A DNA stretch of 64,000 nt, taken from assembly GCA_044355095.1 (NCBI GenBank), contig JBIKYT010000002.1:40146-104145 (forward strand), read 5' to 3'. How positions within the stretch are numbered: the stretch's first letter is position 1; the number at the start of each line of letters is the position of its first letter. The translations under genes were made by a program, and so were the position numbers. The notes below the pieces were generated by a model, which was not told where the DNA came from, ran no database searches, and saw nothing but the letters and a program-made list of their open reading frames with translations. This document shows positions 1-8,632 of the stretch, piece after piece. This DNA is from Casp-actino8 sp044355095 (GTDB taxonomy: Bacteria > Actinomycetota > Acidimicrobiia > Acidimicrobiales > Ilumatobacteraceae).

Positions 1-2
1 GT

Positions 3-737
3 GACGGTTTGCGTGTCGACGAATTGATCGTTGCCGAACGTACTGAAATTGCTTTGAATCCAACCGAGCGCAGTGATGAGCCTCAAGAGGCAGTCCGTTG
101 GTTGCAGGAACAGCGTGAACTGAAGCGCATGAGATTGAATGAAGAATCCAATGAGAGCGATTTAGTTGAATTGGCTGGAGCAATTGAAGTGATCTCTCGG
201 GCCGTTAAGCGCGACCGGTTGTCAACTGCTCTCGCGCTGAAAGGTATGAATTCGGCACGGTATTTGTTGGGTACTGGGCAAGAACGAGCAGTGGAAGACT
301 TGCGCAAGCTGGTCGCCAAAATGGTCGGAACAAAGAAGGCCACCTTGATGAGCATGCTGTCCCACGACGTGGCTGACTCTTCGTCTGATTCTGTAGAACC
401 CATGGTCGTGAGCGAACTGGAAAGTGAGTTTGCGGTCATGACCGATGACGATTGCATCACTTTGCTGCCGAACGGCATGAAGCCGGAGCGGCTTGGAGTC
501 CAATTCGAAGCTCATGGTCTTGCCCTCGGAGCTGAGTTTCGCGTGTCATTCGCAGTTCGTTGGCATGGGCCGAACGCTGCGGTGATTTGGGAAATTGAAG
601 GTCCACGGGAAATCACGTTGCGATCGGGCGTTGACCTTTCGTGGGTGTCTTCTCACCTTACGGGTGAGGCTCTCTGGCGAGTAGACAATGTCCCAGAAAC
701 TGCATTGGCAACATCAGACGGTGTGTCGTTCTCGTAG
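3..737 (+). CDS. Hypothetical protein, 5' end outside window
   Basis: The reading frame is open to the left edge, so only the C-terminal ~245 residues are visible and the true start is probably upstream; a TTG at position 9 is the first possible internal start. The visible part has a charged, helical N-terminal half (around residues 20-110, rich in Glu, Arg and Lys) and a beta-type C-terminal ~90 residues containing FRVSFAVRWHGPNAAVIWEI. No signal peptide, membrane segment or catalytic motif can be seen. I do not recognise a family. It ends 16 bases before the next gene on the same strand and may be co-transcribed with it. Confidence 0.7.
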   Translation, partial: DGLRVDELIVAERTEIALNPTERSDEPQEAVRWLQEQRELKRMRLNEESNESDLVELAGAIEVISRAVKRDRLSTALALKGMNSARYLLGTGQERAVEDLRKLVAKMVGTKKATLMSMLSHDVADSSSDSVEPMVVSELESEFAVMTDDDCITLLPNGMKPERLGVQFEAHGLALGAEFRVSFAVRWHGPNAAVIWEIEGPREITLRSGVDLSWVSSHLTGEALWRVDNVPETALATSDGVSFS

Positions 738-753
738 TGAGTTTCGGACCACT

Positions 754-1602
754 ATGTGCGATGTATTAGTTGCGCTTCCACCAGCAACGGGCGGTGCCAC
801 GTTATTTGCTAAGAACTCTGATCGCCCTCCGCACGAACGACAAATTCTTGAGTGGATTGAAGCGCGATCGGAGAAGTCAACTCGTGCAACCTATGTTGAA
901 ATCAAGGGCCACGAAACTCTGACTCAACGTTGCATTATCTCGCGACCTGAATGGGGTTGGGGTGCCGAGCATGGCGTGAACGAAGCTGGAGTTGCGATCG
1001 GTAACGCCACGATTTACACGACGCTTGATCCGCGAAGATTTCCTGATGCGCTCACGGGAATGGACATAGTGCGGTTAGGGCTCGAACGGGCGACGAGCGC
1101 TCGACGGGCCATGGAAATCATCATCGAACTCATCACGACGTATGGCCAAGGTGGTTCGGGTCATGCGCCGTCAGCGAGTCCTCGTTCTTATTGGAATAGC
1201 TTTTTGGTCGCTGATGGATCATCGGGTTGGGCGATTGAAACAAGTGGACGTGATTATGCAGTTCAAGAAATCGTCGACACGTGGGCAATCTCAAATCGCA
1301 CCACAATTCCTGAATTTGATGGTCGGCGACATCCTCGCCAGCCGGTTAAAAGGTTGGTTGATCCTCGGCTCAATGCCTCGCGCGACGTACTTGAACGCCG
1401 ACCAGTAACGACAGAGTTATTGAAATCTCACCTAGCTTCACACGGTCAATCAAACGAGGGATGGAATGTGTGCATGCATGTTGAAGGCATTGAGAAGACC
1501 ACTGCGTCAATGATTGCAGAATTAAGAATTCAGGGCGGTCCAGGCGTTTGGGTAACCCAAGAGAGTCCTTGTCAGTCTCAGTATGAGTTACTGACCTTTT
1601 AA
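754..1602 (+). CDS. Secernin-like peptidase C69 family Ntn-hydrolase
   Basis: The protein begins MCDVLVALPPATGGATLFAKNSDRP, which matches the secernin/C69 dipeptidase family: Met is removed and Cys2 becomes the N-terminal nucleophile of an Ntn-type amidohydrolase. I chose the ATG at 754 because it puts the Cys at position 2; the frame is open further upstream, but an extension would bury the nucleophile. Length is 282 residues, shorter than typical secernins (~400), though it is not visibly interrupted. Other family-like segments are the N-S-D-R-P motif near residue 20 and W-G-W-G-A-E-H-G-V-N-E near residue 70. The substrate is unknown; hydrolysis of an amide or acyl bond is the family expectation. 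Confidence 0.8.
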   Translation: MCDVLVALPPATGGATLFAKNSDRPPHERQILEWIEARSEKSTRATYVEIKGHETLTQRCIISRPEWGWGAEHGVNEAGVAIGNATIYTTLDPRRFPDALTGMDIVRLGLERATSARRAMEIIIELITTYGQGGSGHAPSASPRSYWNSFLVADGSSGWAIETSGRDYAVQEIVDTWAISNRTTIPEFDGRRHPRQPVKRLVDPRLNASRDVLERRPVTTELLKSHLASHGQSNEGWNVCMHVEGIEKTTASMIAELRIQGGPGVWVTQESPCQSQYELLTF

Positions 1603-1609
1603 ACAGTGG

Positions 1610-2167
1610 TTATTGACGAGTTGATTGAACAGTTGCGATGAGCGCCTGAAGGCGTTCCTTCACCAACGCTTCAATGGCTGGGTCTGTGGTTGAGCCGTCA
1701 GATGCAATGCGTGCGGCACCTTTGGCGATCTGACCATTGGGATCGGTGATCACTGTGTTGCCGAGTAGACCCAAAATTCCGCTGAGTTGTTCAATCATGT
1801 GTGCACCTCCAGTTCCTCCTGAAGAGCTAATCAAACTGACCGCCTTTCCCGAGAGCACATGTTGACCCATCGGTCGGCTAGCCCAATCAATGGCATTCTT
1901 CAGAACAGCGGTAGGTCCGAAGTTGTATTCAGGGGCGGCGATAAACAACGCGTCTGCTTGACGAACTAGTTCGCGCCATTGCTGCACCACTGCCGGAGTT
2001 CGCGATGGATCCTCGAGATCTTCGTTGTAAAACGGGAGTGACCCGATGTCGCTATGAACGGTAAATGTGACATCTGTCGGCGCGAGTTCTTGTGCCAACT
2101 TCACGAGTCCACGATTTGATGATTCTTGACGCATGCTTCCGAATATTCCGAGGATCTGAATTGACAT
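1610..2167 (-). CDS. NADPH-dependent FMN reductase (ChrR/YieF type)
   Basis: A 185-residue flavodoxin-fold protein. The N-terminal ILGIFGSMRQESSNRGL is the phosphate-binding loop of the NADPH-dependent FMN reductase family, and APEYNFGPTAVLKNAIDWASRP (near residues 78-100) is the family's flavin-contact signature. Members reduce FMN, quinones, chromate or azo dyes using NAD(P)H in the cytoplasm. It is convergent with the upstream hydrolase (7-base gap) and divergent from the glycosyltransferase that follows. The physiological substrate cannot be told from sequence. Confidence 0.85.
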   Translation of the reverse strand: MSIQILGIFGSMRQESSNRGLVKLAQELAPTDVTFTVHSDIGSLPFYNEDLEDPSRTPAVVQQWRELVRQADALFIAAPEYNFGPTAVLKNAIDWASRPMGQHVLSGKAVSLISSSGGTGGAHMIEQLSGILGLLGNTVITDPNGQIAKGAARIASDGSTTDPAIEALVKERLQALIATVQSTRQ

Positions 2168-2227
2168 GTCTCAATTATGACCCTGAAGTGGTGCGTGAGA
2201 GCGACCGAGATCGGGCAAGATAGAGAG

Positions 2228-3307
2228 GTGCAAGCACCTATTCGCGTGGCCTACACATTTGAACAGTGCTGGCATCGTGTACCTGGTGGGACGGCGTCCT
2301 CGGCGATTCGGGCTGCGGTGGCACTCGGAGATATTCCAGGGGTTGAATTAGTTGGGGTCGCCGGCACTCATCGTCAATCGCCCGAACCTTCGTTTATGCC
2401 GCCGATACCGATCCATGCTTTGCCTTTTCGACGTCCATTGCTTTATGAAACATGGTTGCGGTTTGGGTGGCCCCAAGTTGAACGGGCGACAGGTCCAGTA
2501 GACGTCTTGCACTGCACCGGACTTATTCCTGCTCCTTCAAAGGCTCCGCTCGTCGCAACATTGCATGACGTTGCTTGGCGTCATCGACCCGATCACTTCA
2601 CGCGTCACGGAGTGCGAATTTTCGAACGCAGTTTGGTTGAAATACGTCGTCGCGCCGAAATTGTCTTATGCCCATCAACCGTCACCATGCTTGATGCCGA
2701 GAGAGCAGGCATTAACACCGAACGTCTGCGACTGATTCCGTGGGGAGTTGAATCAAAGCCAGTGACCCCTGCTGATGTTGAAGCAGTGCGGGCGAAGTAT
2801 TCATTGCCGCAGGAGTTTCTACTTTTTGTCGGAACAGTTGAACCACGTAAGAACCTGCGACGTCTTGTCGACGCAATGGCGGTTTCGAATTGTGCGCTTC
2901 CATTAGTTGTGGCGGGCTCGCAGGGTTGGGGAGATACTGGGGTGAGCGCGACAAGTTCGGTGCACTTCATCGGGTTTGTGGCAGATTCTGAATTGCCAGC
3001 CTTGTATTCAAGTGCGGCGGCTTTTTGCTATCCGAGCGAACGCGAGGGATTCGGCATGCCCGTACTGGAGGCCATGTCATACGGAACTCCGGTCGTCACG
3101 AGCCTCGGAACATCAACTGAAGAAGTTGCAGGTGGTGCTGCGGTCTTGGTTGATCCGTTTGACGTGGAAGATATCGCTCGAGGAATTGACGAGGTACTTT
3201 CTCGTCGCCAGGAGTTGTCGATTTGGGGTTTACGTCAAGCCGCACGACGTCAGTGGTCAGAAACGGCCCGACTCACTGTGGCTGCTTATCGCGAGGTCAT
3301 CGGTTGA
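2228..3307 (+). CDS. GT4-family glycosyltransferase
   Basis: GT-B fold glycosyltransferase of family GT4 (about 359 residues). The C-terminal half has the donor-binding segment FVGTVEPRKNLRRLVDA and the E-x7-E signature EREGFGMPVLEAMSYGTPVV. The start is uncertain: an ATG at 2177 is in frame, but it would leave only 9 bases to the divergent FMN reductase start. The GTG at 2228 follows a purine-rich AGAGAG and starts the conserved fold (VQAPIRVAYTFEQ), so I prefer it. It is the first gene of a 2.2-8.6 kb plus-strand run of envelope polysaccharide genes. The sugar donor and acceptor are not predictable from sequence. Confidence 0.85.
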   Translation: MQAPIRVAYTFEQCWHRVPGGTASSAIRAAVALGDIPGVELVGVAGTHRQSPEPSFMPPIPIHALPFRRPLLYETWLRFGWPQVERATGPVDVLHCTGLIPAPSKAPLVATLHDVAWRHRPDHFTRHGVRIFERSLVEIRRRAEIVLCPSTVTMLDAERAGINTERLRLIPWGVESKPVTPADVEAVRAKYSLPQEFLLFVGTVEPRKNLRRLVDAMAVSNCALPLVVAGSQGWGDTGVSATSSVHFIGFVADSELPALYSSAAAFCYPSEREGFGMPVLEAMSYGTPVVTSLGTSTEEVAGGAAVLVDPFDVEDIARGIDEVLSRRQELSIWGLRQAARRQWSETARLTVAAYREVIG

Positions 3308-4419
3308 GTGCTCCGGCTAAACCACAAGTCACCGCCAATTTGATGTGGTGCGTCCCTGGGGCGGTCGGTGGCAGCGAAGACTATTTAGTGCGCCAACTCC
3401 TGGGAATTTCATCAAACGACTTTGATATCACGGTTTGCGCGCCTCAAGGATTCACTGCGGCCCATCCCGATGTCGCCGAGCGACATCGCATTATCGAAAC
3501 TAATCACGATGGGCGGTCTCGTCCGCGGCGAGTGTTTTCTGAGTCAACATGGCTCTTCGAACGTTCTCGTGGCTCAGCCCTCGTGCATCATGGTGGCGGA
3601 ACAATTCCACTTCGTCATCGACAACCGACGGTCTTAACAATTCATGACTTGCAGTACCGAGAGTTTCCACAGTACGTGCGACCTCACAAACTTGCCTATT
3701 TGAAAACGGTGATGCCACGTTCGGCGCGGCGCGCCGACATCATTGCAGTTCCAACTCAATTTGTGAAACAAACTGTTGTTGATGCTTATGCGATTGACCC
3801 CAATCGCATCACTGTTGTGCAACACGGAATTGAGAGTTCGCTCGGAACTGATGCGACGAGCGAAGCAGCTTTGCGCGCAAAGTATTTACTTGGCGATCGG
3901 CCCGTAGTCATACTTCCGGCGATGACACACCCGCATAAGGGGCATTTGTTCTTGCTCGATGTCATGGAAAAGTATTGGAATGCGCAGGGGATACAACTCG
4001 TTCTGATCGGAGCAGCGGGACTCGCCGAAGATGCGGTGAATCAACGAATTAGTACGGCTGGTTTGAAAAGTTGTGTGAAGAAATTGGGACGAGTCAGCAA
4101 AGCCGATCGAGATGGACTCATCAAAATGGCCATGGCATTAGTTTTCCCGAGTGAATACGAGGGTTTTGGCGCTCCAATTATTGAAGCAATGGCGCTCGGA
4201 ACCCCAGTCATTTCAAGTGATCTCGCGTGCTTGCCTGAAGTGGTCGGTGACGCTGGGCTGGTGTTGCCCTTACTTGTTGAAGCCTGGGCCGATGCAGTTG
4301 AGCAGGTTCAGTTTTCGCGGGGTCATTATCTTGAATTGGCGACTCGAAGATTAGAAAATTTCACTGCTGAAGCATCGGGAAGAGCACTTGCCGATGCATA
4401 TCGAATGGCTCTGCGATGA
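3304..4419 (+). CDS. GT4-family glycosyltransferase
   Basis: Second GT4 enzyme (371 residues). The C-terminal domain shows VILPAMTHPHKGHLFLLDVM and the E-x7-E motif SEYEGFGAPIIEAMALGTPVI. The start is read as TTG at 3304, which overlaps the previous stop codon (TTGA) and has GAGG seven bases upstream; the resulting N-terminus MSAP resembles that of the next gene. The overlap implies translational coupling with the preceding glycosyltransferase. It probably adds one sugar of the same polysaccharide or glycolipid. Confidence 0.83.
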   Translation: MSAPAKPQVTANLMWCVPGAVGGSEDYLVRQLLGISSNDFDITVCAPQGFTAAHPDVAERHRIIETNHDGRSRPRRVFSESTWLFERSRGSALVHHGGGTIPLRHRQPTVLTIHDLQYREFPQYVRPHKLAYLKTVMPRSARRADIIAVPTQFVKQTVVDAYAIDPNRITVVQHGIESSLGTDATSEAALRAKYLLGDRPVVILPAMTHPHKGHLFLLDVMEKYWNAQGIQLVLIGAAGLAEDAVNQRISTAGLKSCVKKLGRVSKADRDGLIKMAMALVFPSEYEGFGAPIIEAMALGTPVISSDLACLPEVVGDAGLVLPLLVEAWADAVEQVQFSRGHYLELATRRLENFTAEASGRALADAYRMALR

Positions 4420-5714
4420 GTGCTCCCTTGAAATTGCTGGTTCTATGTCCGCACTTCGAACCTGACACGGCACCAACTGGTGTCGTGATGACCAGAATCG
4501 TTCACGAGCTTGCTGAGCTAGGTCACGAAATTCATGTTGTGACTGCTCTTCCTTGGTATCGCGAACACAAGGTTGAAAGTGAATGGGTGCAGACAACATG
4601 GAAGACTCGAACTTCGGTAACGGCGTGGGGGTCGGTGACCCGTTTAAACCCATTTGCTGGTGACGACAAAAAGAATTTGTGGCGCAGAGCGCTTGGTTTT
4701 GTTGGGTTTTCTGTAATTTCAGTGGTTGCTGGTCTGAGGGCAGCGCGCGCTAGTGGAGATAAGAGGCGAGTCGATGCAGTGATTGCAATGTCGCCGCCAC
4801 TCACTCTTGGTTTGAGCGGTTGGTTGATCGCTCAGGGACGACGGGCTCCCTTGATATTCAATGTTCAAGATGTCTTCCCAGATGCAGCAATTGAAACCGG
4901 TGCTATTAAGAACTCGACGGTGATTACTATCGCTCGTTGGCTTGAGAAGATTTCGTATCGTGCCGCGCGGGTTGTGACTGTCTTGTCTGACGATTTGCGG
5001 GAGAACATCACTGCAAAATTGCCGGTCGCGCATTCAGAAAAAGTCGTAGTGATTCCAAACTTTGTTGATACCGAAGCGATTCAACCGTTAGGGCGAATGA
5101 CGCAGTACCGACAAGACCTAGGAATCGACGATCGTCCTGTGGTGATGTACGCCGGCAACGTTGGCTTCTCGCAGTCGTTGAATCTGCTCATTGATGCAGC
5201 CCGTGAATTTCCTGGGGTTGCCTTTGTGGTGAACGGTTCAGGAGCAGCGCGGGCCTCGTTAGAACTTGAAGCCAAAGAAGTGGGAAATGTCATCTTTGGC
5301 GACTACCAACCGAGTGAGCGTCTAGCCGAAGTTCTGGCCACCGCAGATATTCATGTGGTCCTCCTGAAGAAGGGCCTAGGGAAGGTCAGCGTTCCGTCTA
5401 AGACGTATTCAATTATGGCCTCAGGTCGAGCGGTCGTGGCCGCGATCGACCCTGGAACCGAGGTGGTACGGCTGATTGAGGGTGCACAGAGCGGTGTTGC
5501 GGTTGCCCCCGATGACCCCGCTGCCCTCATCGGGGCGTTGCGAACGATGTTGGACGACCCCAGTCAAATTCGCCAAATGGGGGAGCGGGCTCGGGAATTC
5601 GTTGAACACGTGGCCTCCCCAGCAGCAGTCGCACAGCGCTATGTCGAAGTGCTCCATGGTCTACGTGACGGTCTACGTGACGGTCTACGTGACGGTCCAC
5701 GTGACGAACATTGA
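4416..5714 (+). CDS. WbuB-like GT4 glycosyltransferase with repeat tail
   Basis: A 432-residue GT4 enzyme resembling the WbuB/WcaI-type glycosyltransferases: N-terminal LVLCPHFEPDTAPTGVVMTRIVHELAELGHEI, then the FNVQDVFPDAAIE segment, and C-terminal SVPSKTYSIMASGRAVVAA in place of the usual E-x7-E region. The start ATG overlaps the previous stop (ATGA), so the three glycosyltransferases are translationally coupled. The extreme C-terminus is an oddity: four copies of a 12-base unit encode GLRD-GLRD-GLRD-GPRD and then EH and stop, a tail not expected for the family and probably recently expanded. Confidence 0.85.
   Translation: MSAPLKLLVLCPHFEPDTAPTGVVMTRIVHELAELGHEIHVVTALPWYREHKVESEWVQTTWKTRTSVTAWGSVTRLNPFAGDDKKNLWRRALGFVGFSVISVVAGLRAARASGDKRRVDAVIAMSPPLTLGLSGWLIAQGRRAPLIFNVQDVFPDAAIETGAIKNSTVITIARWLEKISYRAARVVTVLSDDLRENITAKLPVAHSEKVVVIPNFVDTEAIQPLGRMTQYRQDLGIDDRPVVMYAGNVGFSQSLNLLIDAAREFPGVAFVVNGSGAARASLELEAKEVGNVIFGDYQPSERLAEVLATADIHVVLLKKGLGKVSVPSKTYSIMASGRAVVAAIDPGTEVVRLIEGAQSGVAVAPDDPAALIGALRTMLDDPSQIRQMGERAREFVEHVASPAAVAQRYVEVLHGLRDGLRDGLRDGPRDEH
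5658..5705 (+). repeat. Four tandem 12-bp units inside glycosyltransferase 3' end
   Basis: The unit GGTCTACGTGAC is repeated exactly at 5658-5669, 5670-5681 and 5682-5693. A fourth copy at 5694-5705 differs by one base (GGTCCACGTGAC). The unit is a multiple of three, so copy-number change keeps the frame; it encodes Gly-Leu-Arg-Asp. This looks like a slippage-prone minisatellite at the C-terminus. Confidence 0.95.
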
Positions 5715-5785
5715 TCGGGGCTTTACGACCCAATCGGGGAATGTGCTCGGCATTTGGCAGTTTGTGCAGGTAGCCTTTCTCCCTC

Positions 5786-6676
5786 GTGGGTAAGGCATCG
5801 TCAGCCAAAAAAGTCGCTCGGCTCGCTCAAAAGGGCAAAGGGCGCAAAGTTCGTTTTCAAGGTGGAACTCTGTTCCCCGCTTTGATCGTGGGTATCGCCG
5901 TTGTCGGCGCTGCTCTCATCGTGTATTCGCGGGCCTCAATTCCTGATCAAAACGTTCCTCCAACCGTCGAAGATCACTGGCACGCCTCGTATGGCTTCTA
6001 CGCCTGTGATCAATGGTTGCCCGATCTTCAAGGGAACAAAGAAGAGTTGAGCACCGCTGGTGGCTTACTCAATGAGGGTTTCCGTCGCACCGGAATTCAC
6101 AGTCACGACGACGGAGTCATTCACTGGCACCCGTACTCGTCTGCTGCGACGGGTCGCAATGCCAAGCTCGGTGTCTTCCTTGACGTGTACGGAATCAAGA
6201 TCAGTGACACGAAAATCGAGTTCCCCGCCGATCAAGGCGGAGCGGTGTACGAAGAGGGCGTTACGAAGTGCACCGATGCCGATGGCAAATCGGTTGACGG
6301 CGAAGTTGTGGTGTATGCGTTTGAGGCCTTTGATTCGCCAGACGACTACACGACTTACATCACCAATTTTGATGACATTCGTTTGAAGCAAGACGGTATG
6401 GCGTTCTCCGTTATGTTTGCCCCTGCTGGCACCAAGGCTGAATTGCCACCTTCTGCTGCTGACTTGCCCGCCTTGGGCGCTGTCGATGGTGGAACTACTG
6501 GTCAAACCACAACAACTGTTGCTGGAGCGAGCGCTGTTCCTGGCGAGTCGACGACGACTGTCGCTGGTGAGTCAGCAACGACAGTTGCCGGAGCGACCAC
6601 TGTTCCAGCGACAACTACTGCACCAAGTGCGACAACGTCAGCCGCACCGGCTGGTCCAACAACGACTGCTGGCTGA
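5786..6676 (+). CDS. Membrane-anchored His-rich extracytoplasmic protein, Thr-rich tail
   Basis: I do not recognise a named family. The 296-residue protein starts at GTG with a very basic cytoplasmic stretch (about residues 2-26), followed by one membrane helix (about 27-50, FPALIVGIAVVGAALIVY). The extracytoplasmic domain is rich in conserved-looking His, Asp and Trp (DHWHASYGFYACDQWLP near 60-80; GIHSHDDGVIHWHPYSS near 105-120). The last ~60 residues are a low-complexity Thr/Ala/Val/Pro tail. The His clusters suggest metal binding, which is inference. It overlaps the downstream pyrophosphorylase start by one base (TGATG), so it is part of the same operon and may act in envelope polysaccharide export or assembly. 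Confidence 0.75.
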   Translation: MGKASSAKKVARLAQKGKGRKVRFQGGTLFPALIVGIAVVGAALIVYSRASIPDQNVPPTVEDHWHASYGFYACDQWLPDLQGNKEELSTAGGLLNEGFRRTGIHSHDDGVIHWHPYSSAATGRNAKLGVFLDVYGIKISDTKIEFPADQGGAVYEEGVTKCTDADGKSVDGEVVVYAFEAFDSPDDYTTYITNFDDIRLKQDGMAFSVMFAPAGTKAELPPSAADLPALGAVDGGTTGQTTTTVAGASAVPGESTTTVAGESATTVAGATTVPATTTAPSATTSAAPAGPTTTAG

Positions 6677-7680
6677 TGCGCGCGGTGGTTCTCGTCGGCG
6701 GGTTTGGTACCCGACTGCGACCACTTACGTTCACAACGCCTAAGCCAATGTTGCCCGTTGGGCATCGTCCAATTGTTGAAAACTTGGTTCGTATGCTGGC
6801 GGCGGCTGGCATCGATGAAGTAGTCCTTGGTCTTGGCTTCAAGCCCGAACCGTTTATTGAAGCCTTCCCCGACGGAACTTGTGCCGGCGTGCGGTTGCAC
6901 TATGCCGTCGAGCCCGAACCGCTTGATACGGCAGGGGCAATTCGCTTCGCGGCCGACCATGCCGGCATCGATGACACATTCGTTGTTGTGAACGGTGATG
7001 TACTGACCGATCTTGATGTCAGCTCGCTGATTGCATTTCATCGATCCAAGAATGCCGAAGCAACGATTCACCTGACCCCAGTGGAAGATCCGTCTGCTTA
7101 CGGTGTTGTCGCTATGGATGCCAATGGTCGGGTTGAACGGTTTGTTGAAAAGCCCGCATCCGGAACTGCTCCAAGCAATCTGATTAATGCTGGGACCTAC
7201 GTGCTTGAACCTTCGGTCTTGCAGCGCATCGAACTTGGACGCAAAGTGTCGATTGAACGCGAAATTTTCCCGTTGATTGTTGAAGATGGCCGATTGTTCG
7301 CGATGGCTACCGATGATTACTGGATTGATACGGGCCGACCAGAGCCCTACCGTCGAGCGAACCTTGACATGATTGACGGAGTCCGTCGTCAGATGTCTGC
7401 GCCAGGCATAGAAAATGGAGCCAAGGTGCATGCCACGGCTTTGATTGAGCACAGCCTGGTGTCATCTGGAGCAGTCATTGCGCCAGGAGCCAGCATTCAT
7501 GACTCAGTGATTCTTGCGACCGCGGTTATTCACGAGGGCGCACTGGTGCGTGATTCAATCGTGATGGGAACCGTGGGTGAGCGAGCAACGATCACCGACA
7601 CAGTGGTGGGCGTAACCGGAGTGGTCGCCGATGGTGCCACACTTGAGCATGCGTTTGTGCCCGACCCCTCAGCGGTTTAG
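6676..7680 (+). CDS. Sugar nucleotidyltransferase (mannose-1-P guanylyltransferase-like)
   Basis: The N-terminal MRAVVLVGGFGTRLRPLT is the G-x-G-T-R-x-R-P nucleotide-binding loop of NDP-sugar pyrophosphorylases, with TTPKPMLPVG following. FVVVNGDVLTDLD (around residue 100) carries the metal-binding Asp, and FVEKP is present (around 155). The C-terminal ~90 residues have the hexapeptide pattern of a left-handed beta-helix. The family makes GDP-mannose (or a dTDP/UDP-sugar) from NTP and sugar-1-phosphate. GDP-mannose is favoured because Gmd (11.6 kb) and phosphomannomutase (24.9 kb) are nearby, and because the comparable mycobacterial gene (Rv3264c, manB/hddA) lies next to fbiA/fbiB. The start overlaps the preceding stop. 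Confidence 0.85.
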   Translation: MRAVVLVGGFGTRLRPLTFTTPKPMLPVGHRPIVENLVRMLAAAGIDEVVLGLGFKPEPFIEAFPDGTCAGVRLHYAVEPEPLDTAGAIRFAADHAGIDDTFVVVNGDVLTDLDVSSLIAFHRSKNAEATIHLTPVEDPSAYGVVAMDANGRVERFVEKPASGTAPSNLINAGTYVLEPSVLQRIELGRKVSIEREIFPLIVEDGRLFAMATDDYWIDTGRPEPYRRANLDMIDGVRRQMSAPGIENGAKVHATALIEHSLVSSGAVIAPGASIHDSVILATAVIHEGALVRDSIVMGTVGERATITDTVVGVTGVVADGATLEHAFVPDPSAV

Positions 7681-7689
7681 GTTGATTCA

Positions 7690-8631
7690 ATGAATCAGCG
7701 CAGTGTTGCCAAGCGACCTGACGCAGTCATGGTTGTGGGCGGTGCCGGATTTTTAGGCTCGCATATTGTCGACCGCTTGCTTGCAGAGAATTCTCGCGTT
7801 GATGTCGTCGACGATTTGTCGAGTGGTTCGTTGTCAAATCTCGCGGCTGCACGTTCGTCGTCGACTGAAGGTGCCCTGCGGATAGATACCCTCGATGTCA
7901 CGATTCCAGAATTTGTTGATGTTGTTCGTCTACGACGACCCGAGGTCATGTATGTGACGTCGTTGCTCACTCCAACGCTGCGTGATTCTGCAGGGTGCAC
8001 GAAAAGTTACGCGATGGCAGTCGCAGTATTCGAGGCCGCGGTTCAGGCCAAGGTGGGCAAAGTGGTCGTTACCTTGCCGGCCACAGTTTTATACGGAGAT
8101 GTGCCAACACGTGAGTTGCCGATTAAAGAAGATCGTGAACGTCGCCCTGTTGGTTTGTCTGGGGTAACCGCCAACGCAATTATTGAACTTTGTGAGTCGT
8201 ATCGCCGCGACCAAGGTATTGAATTTACGGTCTTGGCACTTCCGACCGTGTACGGACCTCGTCAACCGATGAATAACAATGTGGTCTCGGCATTTATGGC
8301 GGCTCGCGCGTCCTTGAACGAACCAACGATTTTTGGTGATGGAAAACAAACTCGAGATTTTCTCTTTGTTGACGACGCAGCTGATGCCGCATCTCGAGCG
8401 TGTGCCAAAGGTGGGGGATTGGTTTTACATATCGGAACTGGTCAACAGACCAGCATTAAAGATCTATGGCAACTGATTGGCCAAGGTCTAACGGCGACTA
8501 CAGCAGTAAAGCCTGCGCATAGTTTGCAACGATTTGCTCTCTCGGCATCACGAGCTCGACTGCATCTCGGATGGTCATCGTGGACAACTCTTGCCGATGG
8601 TCTTGATCGAATGAGCCCCGAAAAGAATTGA
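7690..8631 (+). CDS. NAD-dependent epimerase/dehydratase-like protein lacking catalytic triad
   Basis: A 313-residue extended-SDR protein. The Rossmann motif is intact (VVGGAGFLGSHIVDRLL, near residues 16-32), and the segments VYGPRQPMNNNV and FGDGKQTRDFLFVDDAADA match UDP-glucose 4-epimerase/dehydratase relatives. By eye, however, the catalytic Ser/Thr position before YGD is Ala, and the Y-x-x-x-K motif is replaced by S-G-V-T-A (RRPVGLSGVTANAIIE). All three classical catalytic residues therefore seem lost. It follows the pyrophosphorylase by 9 bases and ends one base before the convergent cofE. It may be a non-redox or NAD(H)-binding partner protein rather than an epimerase. Confidence 0.8.
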   Translation: MNQRSVAKRPDAVMVVGGAGFLGSHIVDRLLAENSRVDVVDDLSSGSLSNLAAARSSSTEGALRIDTLDVTIPEFVDVVRLRRPEVMYVTSLLTPTLRDSAGCTKSYAMAVAVFEAAVQAKVGKVVVTLPATVLYGDVPTRELPIKEDRERRPVGLSGVTANAIIELCESYRRDQGIEFTVLALPTVYGPRQPMNNNVVSAFMAARASLNEPTIFGDGKQTRDFLFVDDAADAASRACAKGGGLVLHIGTGQQTSIKDLWQLIGQGLTATTAVKPAHSLQRFALSASRARLHLGWSSWTTLADGLDRMSPEKN

Positions 8632-8632
8632 G

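Noticed and set aside
6502..7452. Long minus-strand open frame (316 codons) opposite the sugar pyrophosphorylase
   Set aside because: It lies antisense to a gene with clear family motifs, has no recognisable domain and its low-complexity end mirrors the Thr-rich tail of the plus-strand gene.
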